This document shows positions 43,865 to 54,209 of a DNA stretch of 64,000 nucleotides, piece by piece. Source of the DNA: Poindextera sp965277425. GTDB taxonomy: Bacteria; Pseudomonadota; Alphaproteobacteria; Caulobacterales; Caulobacteraceae. Location: the NCBI GenBank assembly GCA_965277425.1, contig CBDICR010000005.1, positions 1 to 64,000 of the forward strand. Direction: 5' to 3'. A model generated the notes under the pieces. The model saw nothing but the letters and a program-made list of their open reading frames with translations. It made no database searches and was not told where the DNA came from. Both the position numbers and the translations under genes were made by a program. The number at the start of each line of letters is the position of its first letter. Position 1 is the first letter of the stretch.

Positions 43865-45178
43865 ATGCGCGTGGTCATGATCGGCGCCGGCTATGTCGGC
43901 CTGGTTTCCGGCGCCTGTTTCGCCGATTTCGGCCACATCGTCACCTGCATCGACAAGGACGCCGGCAAGATCGCGCGGCTCAAGGACGGCGTCATGCCGA
44001 TCTACGAGCCCGGCCTGGAGGGCCTTGTGGAGCGCAACGTGCGCGAGGGCCGGCTGCTGTTCTCGACGGAGACCCGGGCCGCCGTCGCCGAGGCCGATGC
44101 GGTCTTCATCGCCGTCGGCACCCCGTCCAGGCGCGGCGACGGCCACGCCGATCTCTCCTACGTCTACGCCGCCGCCGAGGAGATCGCCCCCTTCCTCGAC
44201 GGCTTTACCGTGGTGGTGACCAAGTCGACCGTACCGGTCGGAACCGGCGACCAGATCGAGGCCATCATCCGCAAAAGTCGGCCCGACGCCGACCTGGCCG
44301 TGGTCTCCAATCCGGAATTCCTGCGCGAAGGCGCGGCGATCAACGATTTCAAGCGTCCGGACCGGGTGGTCGTCGGCCTGAACGACGAGCGGGCGCGCCC
44401 GGTGATGGCCGCCCTCTACCGGCCGCTCAACCTGAACGAGACGCCGATGCTGTTCACCGAACGGCGCACCTCGGAGCTGATCAAGTACGCGGCCAACGCC
44501 TATCTGGCCATGAAAATCACCTTCATCAACCAGATGGCCGACCTCTGCGAGGCGCTGGACGCCGATGTGCAGCAGGTCGCGCGCGGCATCGGCCTGGACA
44601 ACCGCATCGGCTCCAAATTCCTCCACGCCGGCCCCGGTTTCGGCGGCTCATGCTTTCCGAAGGATACGCTGGCCCTGGTGCGGACCGCCGCCGACGCCGG
44701 CGCGCCGGTCAGCCTGGTGGAGGCGGTGGTCAAGGCCAATGACGCGCGCAAGCTGGCCATGGCCGGCAAGGTCGTCCAGGCGCTGGGCGAGGACCTGAAC
44801 GGCAAGACCATCGGGGTGCTCGGCCTCACCTACAAGCCCAATACCGACGACATGCGCGCCGCGCCCAGCCTGGACATCATTCCGGCCCTGCAGGCGCGCG
44901 GCGCGCGCATCCAGGCCTTCGATCCCGAAGGCCATGAGGCGCGCCAGCTCTTGCGCGACGTCGAGTTCAAGACCGGCCCCTACGACGCCGCCGAAGGCGC
45001 CGACTGCCTGCTCATCCTCACCGAATGGGACCAGTTCCGCGCCCTGGACCTGGAACGGGTCAAGACCCTGATGCGCAAACCGCTGGTGGTCGATCTGCGC
45101 AACATCTACCGGCCCGCCGAGATGCAGGCGCACGGGTTCCGGTATATCAGCGTCGGGCGGCGCGAAGATGGAGCCTGA
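43865..45178 (+). CDS. ugd: UDP-glucose 6-dehydrogenase
   Basis: A 437-residue NAD-dependent enzyme making UDP-glucuronate. The Rossmann motif MIGAGYVGLVSGACFADFG is at the N-terminus; STVPVGTGD and NPEFLREGAAI line the substrate site. The catalytic Cys263 lies in GFGGSCFPKD, and TYKPNTDDMR is in the C-terminal NAD/UDP domain. A ribosome site (AGGAGCTG, 43850-43857) precedes the ATG by about 7 nt. Downstream of kdsD and the phosphohexomutase, it supplies hexuronic acids for the envelope. Confidence 0.95.
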   Translation: MRVVMIGAGYVGLVSGACFADFGHIVTCIDKDAGKIARLKDGVMPIYEPGLEGLVERNVREGRLLFSTETRAAVAEADAVFIAVGTPSRRGDGHADLSYVYAAAEEIAPFLDGFTVVVTKSTVPVGTGDQIEAIIRKSRPDADLAVVSNPEFLREGAAINDFKRPDRVVVGLNDERARPVMAALYRPLNLNETPMLFTERRTSELIKYAANAYLAMKITFINQMADLCEALDADVQQVARGIGLDNRIGSKFLHAGPGFGGSCFPKDTLALVRTAADAGAPVSLVEAVVKANDARKLAMAGKVVQALGEDLNGKTIGVLGLTYKPNTDDMRAAPSLDIIPALQARGARIQAFDPEGHEARQLLRDVEFKTGPYDAAEGADCLLILTEWDQFRALDLERVKTLMRKPLVVDLRNIYRPAEMQAHGFRYISVGRREDGA

Positions 45179-45201
45179 CGAGCGATCGCCGCCCATCTTG
45201 T

Positions 45202-45216
45202 ATATCCAATGGATAT
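45202..45216. promoter_or_regulatory. 15-bp palindrome in the mazEF-like promoter
   Basis: ATATCCA-A-TGGATAT, perfect around a central base, lies 34-48 nt upstream of the antitoxin ATG, just before CATAAT (45219-45224), a possible -10 box. MazE/MazF-type pairs autorepress through such dyads. Confidence 0.7.
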
Positions 45217-45249
45217 CCCATAATCTGACGATCTCATTCGGAGACGGAT

Positions 45250-45495
45250 ATGCAGGTCCAGATCAGCCGGTGGGGCAATAGTCTCGGCGTTCGGATTCCT
45301 AAGGATGTCGCGCGCCGCGCCGGTCTTTCCGAGGGCGCGCGGGTCGAGATCGAAGCGGAGGACAACCGCATCGTCATCGCACCTTCGGCGCCCCGATACC
45401 GGCTCGAGGATTTGCTCGAAGGCATGACGCCTGAAGCCATGCGCGAGGCGTTCGACTGGGGCCGCGACCTCGGCCGCGAAGCTGTTGACGAATGA
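45250..45495 (+). CDS. MazE-like antitoxin (AbrB/SpoVT fold)
   Basis: An 81-residue antitoxin with an AbrB-type swapped-hairpin DNA-binding domain: MQVQISRWGNSLGVRIPKD, then ARVEIEAEDNRIVIAPS. A disordered acidic tail (LLEGMTPEAMREAFDWGRD) is the likely toxin-binding part. A GGAGA ribosome site precedes the ATG by about 5 nt. The final codons overlap the toxin start (ATGA, 45492-45495). The palindrome upstream is a probable autoregulatory operator. Confidence 0.92.
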   Translation: MQVQISRWGNSLGVRIPKDVARRAGLSEGARVEIEAEDNRIVIAPSAPRYRLEDLLEGMTPEAMREAFDWGRDLGREAVDE

Positions 45496-45830
45496 GCTAC
45501 GAGCCAGAGGCTGGCGACCTCATCTGGACGGACTTCGATCCACGCATGGGACGCGAACAGGCCGGCCGTCGCTCCGCCCTCGTCCTTTCACCGCAAGCCT
45601 TTTGGCGCGCGAGCGGCTTCGCCATCGTCTGCCCGATCGCTTCCAAGGTGAGGCCATTCGGATCTAGCGTCGTTCTGCCGCCGGGCGCGCCGATTACAGG
45701 CGAGATTCTGACCAGCCAGGTTCGCAGCATCGACACTCAGGCGCGGCCGATCGCCTTCACCGGCTCTGTGGCGCCGGAGTCCATCTTGGTGGAGGCGCGG
45801 GCCAAGTTGGCGGTGCTTGTCGGCCTTTGA
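45492..45830 (+). CDS. MazF/PemK-like mRNA interferase toxin
   Basis: A 112-residue MazF-fold protein: EPEAGDLIWTDFDPRMGREQ, then AGRRSALVLSPQAFW (the Arg/Pro-rich entry), FAIVCPIASKVRPF, VLPPGAPITGEILTSQVRSI and the terminal LVEARAKLAVLV. The GREQAGRRPALVLS-like core and the TSQVRSID segment are typical of the ChpBK/MazF endoribonuclease. The length is near the family norm. It is translationally coupled to its antitoxin. It is a chromosomal toxin-antitoxin pair amid sugar-nucleotide genes. Confidence 0.92.
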   Translation: MSYEPEAGDLIWTDFDPRMGREQAGRRSALVLSPQAFWRASGFAIVCPIASKVRPFGSSVVLPPGAPITGEILTSQVRSIDTQARPIAFTGSVAPESILVEARAKLAVLVGL

Positions 45831-45849
45831 GATCAAGCGACCTGCCGCA

Positions 45850-46350
45850 TCATCGCGCTAGATTGCTCAGATCGACGCCATACAGCGCCGCGTTGCGGTG
45901 CATATAGGCGGAGCGGGGCTCCGGCGCCTGACCGGAGATCGCGGCACCCAGCATATCCAGAAAAGTGCGCCAGCCCATGGCGTTCTGTTTCTCGAACCGT
46001 TCGAGAATCGGCAGGTGGGTCAAAACGAGCAGGACCTCGTGGCCACGCGGTTCGAGTTCGAGGGTCAGGTAGGATTCCGGATAGGGCGACTCGTCCTCAC
46101 CCGGACCGAAGACGTTCCAAGTGTAGGCCAGCTTACGGTGCGGCTTCCACTGGGTGACGACGCCGCGGATATGGCCGCCCGACAGCCGAACCATACCGCC
46201 CTCGCGCGGCTCGATTTCACCGTCCTCGCCGTACCAGGCCGCCAGCTTGCGACAGTCGGTGAGGTGGACCCAGACCTGCTCCACCGTCCCCGGCAGCAGG
46301 CGTTCGAACCGCACCGCCGGCACGCGCAGCACCTGGCCAAGATCGCTCAT
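45850..46350 (-). CDS. SRPBCC (AHSA1-like) domain protein
   Basis: A 166-residue START-like protein: VRFERLLPGTVEQVWVHLTD, CRKLAAWYGEDGEIEP, YTWNVFGPGEDESPYPESYL and GHEVLLVLTHLPI. Its start overlaps the ArsR stop (ATGA, 46347-46350). It is the same ArsR-plus-SRPBCC pairing found at 18.7-21.0 kb but a distinct sequence. Ligand unknown. Confidence 0.88.
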   Translation of the reverse strand: MSDLGQVLRVPAVRFERLLPGTVEQVWVHLTDCRKLAAWYGEDGEIEPREGGMVRLSGGHIRGVVTQWKPHRKLAYTWNVFGPGEDESPYPESYLTLELEPRGHEVLLVLTHLPILERFEKQNAMGWRTFLDMLGAAISGQAPEPRSAYMHRNAALYGVDLSNLAR

Positions 46351-46655
46351 GTCGCCTGCTCCATCCTCAGTTGCGCCTCCAAGGCGTCGAGCCGCGTCGA
46401 CCAGTGGCGGCGGATCTGACTGATCCAGGCCGACATCTCGTTCACGCCCTCCAGGTCAAGTTCGTAGATGCGCCGTTGTGCATCGACCCGCACCCGCACC
46501 AACCGCGCCCGACGCAGCGTCTTCAGGTGCTGCGAGATGGCCGGGGCGCTGATGGAAAAGCGCTTGGCGATGTCGCCGGATGAAAGCGCGCCCTCGGCGA
46601 GGGTCTCCACGATGCGCCGGCGCGTTGGGTCGGCGAGAGCGGCCAGACTGTCCAT
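46347..46655 (-). CDS. ArsR-family transcriptional repressor
   Basis: A 102-residue winged-helix protein: MDSLAALADPTRRRIVETLA, then ISAPAISQHLKTLRRARLV and RRIYELDLEGVNEMSAWISQ. It has no metal-binding cysteine box. On the minus strand TTGACT (46691-46686), a 17-nt spacer and CAGAAT (46668-46663) form a good promoter whose start would fall at about 46656, one base before the ATG; no ribosome site is present, so the transcript seems leaderless. Confidence 0.9.
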   Translation of the reverse strand: MDSLAALADPTRRRIVETLAEGALSSGDIAKRFSISAPAISQHLKTLRRARLVRVRVDAQRRIYELDLEGVNEMSAWISQIRRHWSTRLDALEAQLRMEQAT

Positions 46656-46662
46656 GGCCGCA

Positions 46663-46691
46663 ATTCTGAATGAGCTACTTAATTAAGTCAA
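46663..46691 (-). promoter_or_regulatory. ArsR promoter with a 12-bp palindrome
   Basis: TTGACT (46691-46686), 17-nt spacer and CAGAAT (46668-46663, 4 of 6 bases as TATAAT). The perfect palindrome ACTTAATTAAGT (46677-46688) overlaps the -35 box and spacer, a natural place for self-repression. Confidence 0.7.
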
Positions 46692-46718
46692 ATCTACAAT
46701 AATGCGTCTTGAAAGCCC

Positions 46719-48074
46719 TCAGGCCGCCGCCTGTTTCACCGCGCCGGCGATGTCCCGCACCACCTGGGCGACCAGCTTGGCGTCGTCGCCTTCAGCCATG
46801 ATGCGGATCAGCGGCTCGGTGCCCGAGGGCCGTACCACCACGCGGCCGGACGCGTTCAGCCGGGCCTGGCCGTCGGCGATGGCGGCTTTGACGTCGGCGT
46901 GATCGAGCGGCCGGGCGCCGTTGGTGAAGCGGACGTTTTCCAGCTTCTGCGGCACGGGCTCGAACTGCCGGGCCAGGGCGCTCATCGGCTTGTCGGACTG
47001 GACCAGCACGGCCAGGACCTGCAAGGCCGCGATCAGGCCGTCGCCAGTGGTGGAAAAGTCGGACAGGATGACGTGGCCGGACTGCTCGCCGCCCAGGTTG
47101 AAGCCGCCTTCGCGCATGCGGGCCGAGACGTAGCGGTCGCCGACGGCGGTGCGCTCCAGGGTCAGGCCATGCTGGCTCATGAATCGCTCCAGGCCCAGGT
47201 TGGACATTACCGTGCCGACCACCCCGCCACCCTTCAGCCGGTCGCCGGTCGCCCAGGCGCCGGCGATGATGGCCATGATCTGGTCGCCGTCGACCACCTC
47301 GCCGCGCTCGTCGCAGATCAGCAGCCGGTCAGCGTCGCCGTCCAGCGCGATGCCGATGTCGGCGCGGTACTCGCGCACCGCCTTGGACAGGGCCTTCGGA
47401 TAGGTCGAGCCGCACTCCAGGTTGATGTTGAAGCCGTTGGGCGTGACCCCGATCTCCTTCACCTCCGCGCCCAGCTCATAGAGGGCGGTGGGGGCGACCT
47501 TGTAGGCGGCGCCGTTGGCGCAATCGATCACCACGCGCAGGCCGTTCAGGTTGAGCCGGCGCGGGAAGGTGCCCTTGACGATCTCGACATAGCGGGCGGC
47601 GGCTTCGTCGTTGCGCACCACGCGGCCAAGCTCGGTCGGCTCGGCCAGGCCCTCCTGCAGGCCCTCGTCCATCAAGGCCTCGATGCTGAGCTCGATCGCG
47701 TCGGAAAGCTTGTAGCCGTCTGGGCCGAACAGCTTGATGCCGTTGTCGGCGAAATCGTTGTGCGAGGCGGAGATCATGACGCCAAGGTCGGCGCGCATGG
47801 AGCGGGTCATCATGGCCACGCCCGGCGTCGGCAAGGGGCCGAACAGGCGCACGTCCATGCCGACGCTGGCGAAGCCCGCGACCAGGGCCGGCTCGATGGT
47901 GTAGCCGGAAAGCCGGGTGTCCTTGCCGATCACCACCAGATGGCGGCGATCACCGCCCGACCGGAACAGCTTGCCGGCGGCCAGGCCGACGCGCAGCGCC
48001 ACCTCGGCGGTCATCGGATGCCGGTTGGCCTGTCCGCGGATGCCGTCAGTGCCGAAATAGGCGCGCGCACTCAT
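46719..48074 (-). CDS. glmM: Phosphoglucosamine mutase
   Basis: A 451-residue mutase converting glucosamine-6-P to glucosamine-1-P for UDP-GlcNAc. The start motif is MSARAYFGTDGIRGQANRHP. The phosphoserine loop VMISASHNDFADNGIK has Ser104, the metal loop is IALDGDADRLLICDE, and NLGGEQSGHVI and RPSGTEPLIRIMAE close the site. It is divergent from glmS, the preceding step, across 178 bp, which allows joint control. Confidence 0.96.
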   Translation of the reverse strand: MSARAYFGTDGIRGQANRHPMTAEVALRVGLAAGKLFRSGGDRRHLVVIGKDTRLSGYTIEPALVAGFASVGMDVRLFGPLPTPGVAMMTRSMRADLGVMISASHNDFADNGIKLFGPDGYKLSDAIELSIEALMDEGLQEGLAEPTELGRVVRNDEAAARYVEIVKGTFPRRLNLNGLRVVIDCANGAAYKVAPTALYELGAEVKEIGVTPNGFNINLECGSTYPKALSKAVREYRADIGIALDGDADRLLICDERGEVVDGDQIMAIIAGAWATGDRLKGGGVVGTVMSNLGLERFMSQHGLTLERTAVGDRYVSARMREGGFNLGGEQSGHVILSDFSTTGDGLIAALQVLAVLVQSDKPMSALARQFEPVPQKLENVRFTNGARPLDHADVKAAIADGQARLNASGRVVVRPSGTEPLIRIMAEGDDAKLVAQVVRDIAGAVKQAAA

Positions 48075-48252
48075 CGAGAGGGATCTCCAGTCTTGGCGAA
48101 ACGATCCGAAATGCAGATTTATTCGGTTCCAGCTCTGCCGATGCTAAATCCGGGCCAGCGAACGGGCTCTTAAGACCCGATGTTAGACTGAAGATGCGGC
48201 CAACGGAAGAATCGCTCGGGCCGGGGCGCGCGAACGGGGTCTATCCACGAAC

Positions 48253-50070
<1,818 letters not shown>

Positions 50071-50074
50071 CTGC

Positions 50075-50809
50075 TCAGCGGCCGCCGCCTCCACCGCCAG
50101 CGCCCCCTCCGGCTCCGCCGCCAGCCCCGCCTGCACCAGCGCCGCCAGCGCCGCCAGCGCCCGCACCACCGGCGCCTGCGCCGCCCGCTCCAGCGCCACC
50201 GACGCCGCCCGCCGCTCCCGTACCGGCGCCCGCGGTTCCGGCGCCAGCACCGCCATGACCGTTGCCGCCATTGGCGCCCGCCGTGCTCCCATTTGCGCCC
50301 GCCATACCGCCGTTGGCGCCGTTAGCGCCGTTAGCGCCAGTCGTACCGCCATTGGTCCCGTTAGCGCTGGTCCCGTTAGCGCCGGTTCCATTAGCGCCGG
50401 TCCCGTTAGCGCCGGTCCCGTTAGCGCCGATCCCGTTAGCGCCGGTCGTAGCCCCATTGGGTCCGTTGGCGCCCGTCCCGGTCGTCGCCGCGCCGTTTAT
50501 TCCGCCGCCCGCCGGCCCGCCCGGGCCGCCGCCGCCATTGCTCGCCGCGCCACCATTGGCGGGGCCGCCGCCCTGATCGACGCTGGCCCCGCTGACCGGC
50601 GGCCCGCCGCTGATGGAGACGGCGTCGCCGCTCGAGGCGTTGGCGTCAACGGTGCTGTCGTCATGGCTGCGCAAGGTGCGCGCCAGCGCCGCCAGGACGA
50701 TCAGCGCCACGATGACCGCCCCCACCACCCACCAGACGCGACGCTCACGCCACCAGCCCGGCCGGTCCAGAGGCGGATGCGGCGGATAGTCGGGACCTTC
50801 GACAGCCAT
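50075..50809 (-). CDS. Membrane-anchored Gly/Ala/Asn low-complexity repeat protein
   Basis: A 244-residue protein: a cytosolic Pro-rich start (MAVEGPDYPPHPPLDRP), one membrane segment (VWWVVGAVIVALIVLAALA, about residues 25-43), and a periplasmic low-complexity domain. That domain has GANGT pentapeptides (encoded by 15-bp tandem repeats at 50354-50443), then Gly/Ala runs of the GGAGAGG type to the end. The ATG at 50809 is chosen; a longer frame to 50917 has no support. Only 4 bp separate its stop from that of glmS. Function unknown; similar glycine-rich proteins can be surface or matrix components. Confidence 0.75.
   Translation of the reverse strand: MAVEGPDYPPHPPLDRPGWWRERRVWWVVGAVIVALIVLAALARTLRSHDDSTVDANASSGDAVSISGGPPVSGASVDQGGGPANGGAASNGGGGPGGPAGGGINGAATTGTGANGPNGATTGANGIGANGTGANGTGANGTGANGTSANGTNGGTTGANGANGANGGMAGANGSTAGANGGNGHGGAGAGTAGAGTGAAGGVGGAGAGGAGAGGAGAGGAGGAGAGGAGGGAGGGAGGGGGGR
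50354..50443 (-). repeat. Six 15-bp tandem repeats encoding GANGT
   Basis: Units starting at 50354, 50369, 50384, 50399, 50414 and 50429 follow GGTCCCGTTAGCGCC with one or two changes. Each encodes Gly-Ala-Asn-Gly-Thr (one Ser variant) on the minus strand. Such arrays vary in copy number by slippage. Confidence 0.9.
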
Positions 50810-50907
50810 GGACGGCTCCTCGCTCAAGCTTTCCAACCCAACACCACCCAGCGCTCTAAGGTTCCGGCTATGGCGCGGCGCGGCGTCCTCGGTTAGGGGA
50901 TGAGCCG

Positions 50908-51780
50908 ATGAAGCCAATCCGCAAAGCCGTCCTGCCAGTCGCCGGCCTGGGCACCCGCGTCCTGCCAGCGTCCAAGGCCACGCCGAAGAACATGCTGAAT
51001 GTGGTCGACCGGCCGATCCTGTCCTACGTCGTCGCCGAGGCGCGCGCGGCGGGGATCGAGCACATCGTCTTCGTCGTCGGCCGCGGCCAGGGTGCGATCG
51101 AGGACTATTTCGACCACAATGTCGAACTCGAACAGAACCTGGAGGCCAAGGGCAAGAGCGACATCCTCGCCGACGTCATGGCCGACCTGGCCCGGTCCGG
51201 CGAGATGAGCTTCGTGCGCCAGATGCAGCCGCTGGGTATCGGGCACGCCGTGTGGTGCGCGCGCGACCTGATCGGCGACGAGCCGTTCGCGGTGATCTAT
51301 TCCGACATGGTGATGGACGCGTCCCCGCCGGCCCTGGCCCAGGCCGTGAAGGCCTACGAACAGGTCGGCGGCAACATCGTGGTGGTCGAGCCTGCGCCCG
51401 AGGGCGAGGCCCACAAGTACGGGATCGTCTCGCTCGGTGACGGCGAAGGCCGCCTGCGCCGCATGACCGGCATGGTGGAGAAGCCGCCGCCGGGGACCGA
51501 GCCCTCAAACCTCTTCATCAGCGGCCGCATCATCCTGCAGCCGGAGATCTTCCCGCTGCTGGCCGAGCATCAGACCGGCGCGGGCGGCGAGATTCAGCTG
51601 ACCGACGCCATGGCGCTGCTCATGGGCAGCCAGAGCTTCCACGCCTTGGAATACGACGGGGTCACCTATGACTGCGGCGACAAGATCGGCCTGCTGCGCG
51701 CCAACGTCGCGCTGGCGCTGAAGCGCCCGGATATCGGCGCGGACGCCAGGGCGATGATCGAGGACCTGCTGAGGCGCTAA
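50908..51780 (+). CDS. galU: UTP-glucose-1-phosphate uridylyltransferase
   Basis: A 290-residue nucleotidyltransferase making UDP-glucose. MKPIRKAVLPVAGLGTRVLP holds the nucleotide loop; ATPKNMLNVVDRPI, FVVGRGQGAIEDYF, and GGEIQLTDAMALLM with YDCGDKIG are conserved family segments. The Asp in VIYSDMVMDA supplies the metal site. It feeds ugd, 5.7 kb away. The stop shares four bases (CTAA, 51777-51780) with the convergent epimerase gene. Confidence 0.96.
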   Translation: MKPIRKAVLPVAGLGTRVLPASKATPKNMLNVVDRPILSYVVAEARAAGIEHIVFVVGRGQGAIEDYFDHNVELEQNLEAKGKSDILADVMADLARSGEMSFVRQMQPLGIGHAVWCARDLIGDEPFAVIYSDMVMDASPPALAQAVKAYEQVGGNIVVVEPAPEGEAHKYGIVSLGDGEGRLRRMTGMVEKPPPGTEPSNLFISGRIILQPEIFPLLAEHQTGAGGEIQLTDAMALLMGSQSFHALEYDGVTYDCGDKIGLLRANVALALKRPDIGADARAMIEDLLRR

Positions 51781-52757
51781 GACCGCGGCAGGTGGAAGGC
51801 GCGATACCAGTCGATGAACCGCGCCAGACCCTCCTCCAGCCCGACCTTGGGCGCATAGCCGGTCAGGGCGGCGATCCTCGCGGTGTCGGCGAAGGTGGCC
51901 GAGACGTCGGCCGCGGATTTCTCCGCCATCACCGTCCGCGCCTTGACGCCGAGCAACCGCTCGAGCGTCTGGATCAGGGTCGAGACCCGCTCAGGCCGGC
52001 CGGCGCCGATGTTCAACACCCGATGGCCAGGCGCGTCCGGCGGCCGGTCGAGCACGCCCACCAGGCCGTCGACGATATCGTCGATATAGGTGAAGTCCCG
52101 CTGCAGGGCCCCTTGGCCGAAGACCTCGATGGTCTCGCCGGCCAGCATGGCGCGGGTGAAGGCGTAATAGGCCATGTCCGGCCGACCGAAAGGGCCGTAG
52201 GCGGTGAAGAACCGCAGGCCCGATTGCGGCAGGCCGTAGAGGTGGGCGTAGGCCCCGCTCATCATCTCATCGGCCTGCTTGGTCGCCGCATAGAGCGAGG
52301 CCGGCGGCTGCAGCGGATCGTCCTCGGCGAAGGCCTTGGCGATCGGCCGCTCGCCATAGACGGAACTCGACGAGGCGTAGACCAGGTGCTCGAAACCCTC
52401 CACGCCCCGGCAGGCCTCGAGCACGGCCAGATGCCCGATCAGGTTCGAACGGCCATAGGCCATGGCGTTGTCGTAGCGGACCCCTGCCTGGGCGGCCAGA
52501 TGCACCACCCGTCGCGCGCCACTTGCCCGCACCACCGCAGCGAAGGCCTCCGCGTCTGCGATGTCGAGTCGCTCCAGCTGAAACCCCGCCCGGGCGCCCA
52601 GGGTCGCCGCCCGCGCCTCTTTCAGGGCCGGGTCGTAATAGGCGTTGAAATTATCGACGCCGATCACCGCCTCGCCGCGATCCAGGAGACGCTCGGCGAC
52701 GGCGCGGCCGATAAAGCCGGCGACGCCTGTCACGACAATGGGTTGCGCCCCGTTCAA
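51777..52757 (-). CDS. NAD-dependent sugar-nucleotide epimerase (UDP-glucuronate 4-epimerase-like)
   Basis: A 326-residue extended short-chain dehydrogenase. The NAD motif GVAGFIG is at residues 11-17; SSSSVYGERPIAKAFAED and the catalytic YAATK (Tyr155, Lys159) are present, with RFFTAYGPFGRPDMAYYAF and QRDFTYIDDIVDGLV. The segments GVDNFNAYYDPALKEAR and QAGVRYDNAMAY are typical of UDP-glucuronate 4-epimerases, which make UDP-galacturonate. With ugd and galU nearby, this role is likely but not proven. Confidence 0.87.
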   Translation of the reverse strand: MNGAQPIVVTGVAGFIGRAVAERLLDRGEAVIGVDNFNAYYDPALKEARAATLGARAGFQLERLDIADAEAFAAVVRASGARRVVHLAAQAGVRYDNAMAYGRSNLIGHLAVLEACRGVEGFEHLVYASSSSVYGERPIAKAFAEDDPLQPPASLYAATKQADEMMSGAYAHLYGLPQSGLRFFTAYGPFGRPDMAYYAFTRAMLAGETIEVFGQGALQRDFTYIDDIVDGLVGVLDRPPDAPGHRVLNIGAGRPERVSTLIQTLERLLGVKARTVMAEKSAADVSATFADTARIAALTGYAPKVGLEEGLARFIDWYRAFHLPRS

Positions 52758-52939
52758 CGGCCCCGAGATCCTGTCCAGCCGCGCCGCGAGCGGGCGCTGC
52801 GCCGCCTTCTCCTAAACCAGAGCGCGCGATGGAGTCGACGGACCCGTCATCAACGTGTCAACCTGCGGTCGGAATTAGGCGCAAGGCGGAGTCGGGCTCC
52901 GTCCGTAGACAGTGGCGTAGGCTTCTAGCGAGGCGGTCC

Positions 52940-54154
52940 ATGCGGGTGCTCATTCTTGGCGGCGACGGCTTCTGCGGCTGGCCGACCGCGCTTCACCTGT
53001 CCGCGCGCGGATGCGATATCGGCATTGTCGACAACCTCTCGCGCCGCGACATCGACGCCGAACTGGGCGTCCAATCCCTGACACCCATCGAATCGCTCAA
53101 GACCAGGATCGAGGCCTGGCGCGAGGTCGGCGGCCGGACCATCGACGATTTCCCGCTGACGCTCGGCCGCGACTATGACGAGTTGCTCGCCCTGATCGTC
53201 GATTGGCGCCCCGACGCGGTGGTCCATTTCGCCGAGCAGCGGGCCGCGCCCTATTCGATGAAATCGTCGCGCCATAAACGCTACACGGTCAGGAACAACG
53301 TCTGCGCCACCCACGACCTCTTGGCCGCCATCGTCGAGTCCGGCCTGGACGTCCACCTCGTCCATCTCGGCACCATGGGCGTCTATGGCTATGGCGCGAC
53401 CTCGGGCGCGATCCCCGAGGGCTATCTGAAGGTGATGATCGAGTCCGACGGCGTCCTGGTCGAGCGCGAGATTCTGCATCCGGTTTCGCCCGGCTCGATC
53501 TACCACATGACGAAGACCCAGGATCAGCTGCTGTTCCAGTTCTACGCCCGGAACGATCGCTTGCGGATCACCGACCTGCACCAGGGCATCGTCTGGGGCT
53601 GCCAGACCAAGGAGACCCGGGCCGATCCGCGCCTGGTCAACCGGTTCGACTATGACGGCGACTATGGCACGGTCCTCAACCGCTTCCTGATCCAGGCCGC
53701 CCTCGGCTACCCCCTGACCATTCACGGTTCGGGCGGCCAGACCCGCGCCTTCATCAACATCCAGGACACGGTGCGCTGCATCGCCCTGGCGCTGGGCCGC
53801 CCGCCGCAAGCCGGAGAGCGGGTGAAGATCCTCAACCAGATGACCGAATGCTGGCGGGTGCGCGACCTGGCCGGGATGGTCGCGCGGCTGACCGGGGCGG
53901 TGGTCGAGTTCGTCGCCAACCCCCGCAACGAGGCCAGCGAGAACGAACTCGCCGCCTGCAACCAGACCCTGATCAGCCTGGGCCTGGAGCCGATCACGCT
54001 GGAGACCGGCCTGATGACCGACATCGTCGAGATCGCTCGCGCCCATGCCGACCGCGCCGATCTGAGCAAGATCCCCAGCGCCTCGGCCTGGAACGCTGAC
54101 CGCGCCGCCGTGCTCGCCGCCGACGGCGACGAAGCGCGGCTGCGCGCGGTTTAG
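52940..54154 (+). CDS. UDP-sulfoquinovose synthase-like protein (SqdB/Agl3 family)
   Basis: A 404-residue NAD-dependent epimerase/dehydratase. MRVLILGGDGFCGWPTALHL, then DNLSRR, FAEQRAAPYSMKSSRHKRYT, LGTMGVYGYG (Thr145), YHMTKTQDQLLFQFYARND (Tyr188, Lys192), ITDLHQGIVWG and NRFDYDGDYGTVLNRFLIQA are all signatures of this group. The length equals typical SqdB (about 400). SqdB adds sulfite to UDP-glucose to make UDP-sulfoquinovose for sulfolipid or surface glycans. The ATG at 52940 is the family start; earlier in-frame residues are not. Two glycosyltransferases follow on the same strand. Confidence 0.87.
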   Translation: MRVLILGGDGFCGWPTALHLSARGCDIGIVDNLSRRDIDAELGVQSLTPIESLKTRIEAWREVGGRTIDDFPLTLGRDYDELLALIVDWRPDAVVHFAEQRAAPYSMKSSRHKRYTVRNNVCATHDLLAAIVESGLDVHLVHLGTMGVYGYGATSGAIPEGYLKVMIESDGVLVEREILHPVSPGSIYHMTKTQDQLLFQFYARNDRLRITDLHQGIVWGCQTKETRADPRLVNRFDYDGDYGTVLNRFLIQAALGYPLTIHGSGGQTRAFINIQDTVRCIALALGRPPQAGERVKILNQMTECWRVRDLAGMVARLTGAVVEFVANPRNEASENELAACNQTLISLGLEPITLETGLMTDIVEIARAHADRADLSKIPSASAWNADRAAVLAADGDEARLRAV

Positions 54155-54209
54155 CCGCGTTCCTCCTCCTGCGGTGGAGGAACGGGCGCCCTTCGTCTAT
54201 GCAGGGCCG

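Noticed and set aside
48075..48252. Possible glmS riboswitch/ribozyme or shared glm control element
   Set aside because: The gap shows no recognisable ribozyme core; glmS ribozymes are found mainly in Gram-positive bacteria.
50354..50443. Regularly spaced repeats that might suggest a CRISPR array
   Set aside because: Units are 15 bp, contiguous, without spacers and keep the reading frame of a Gly-rich protein.
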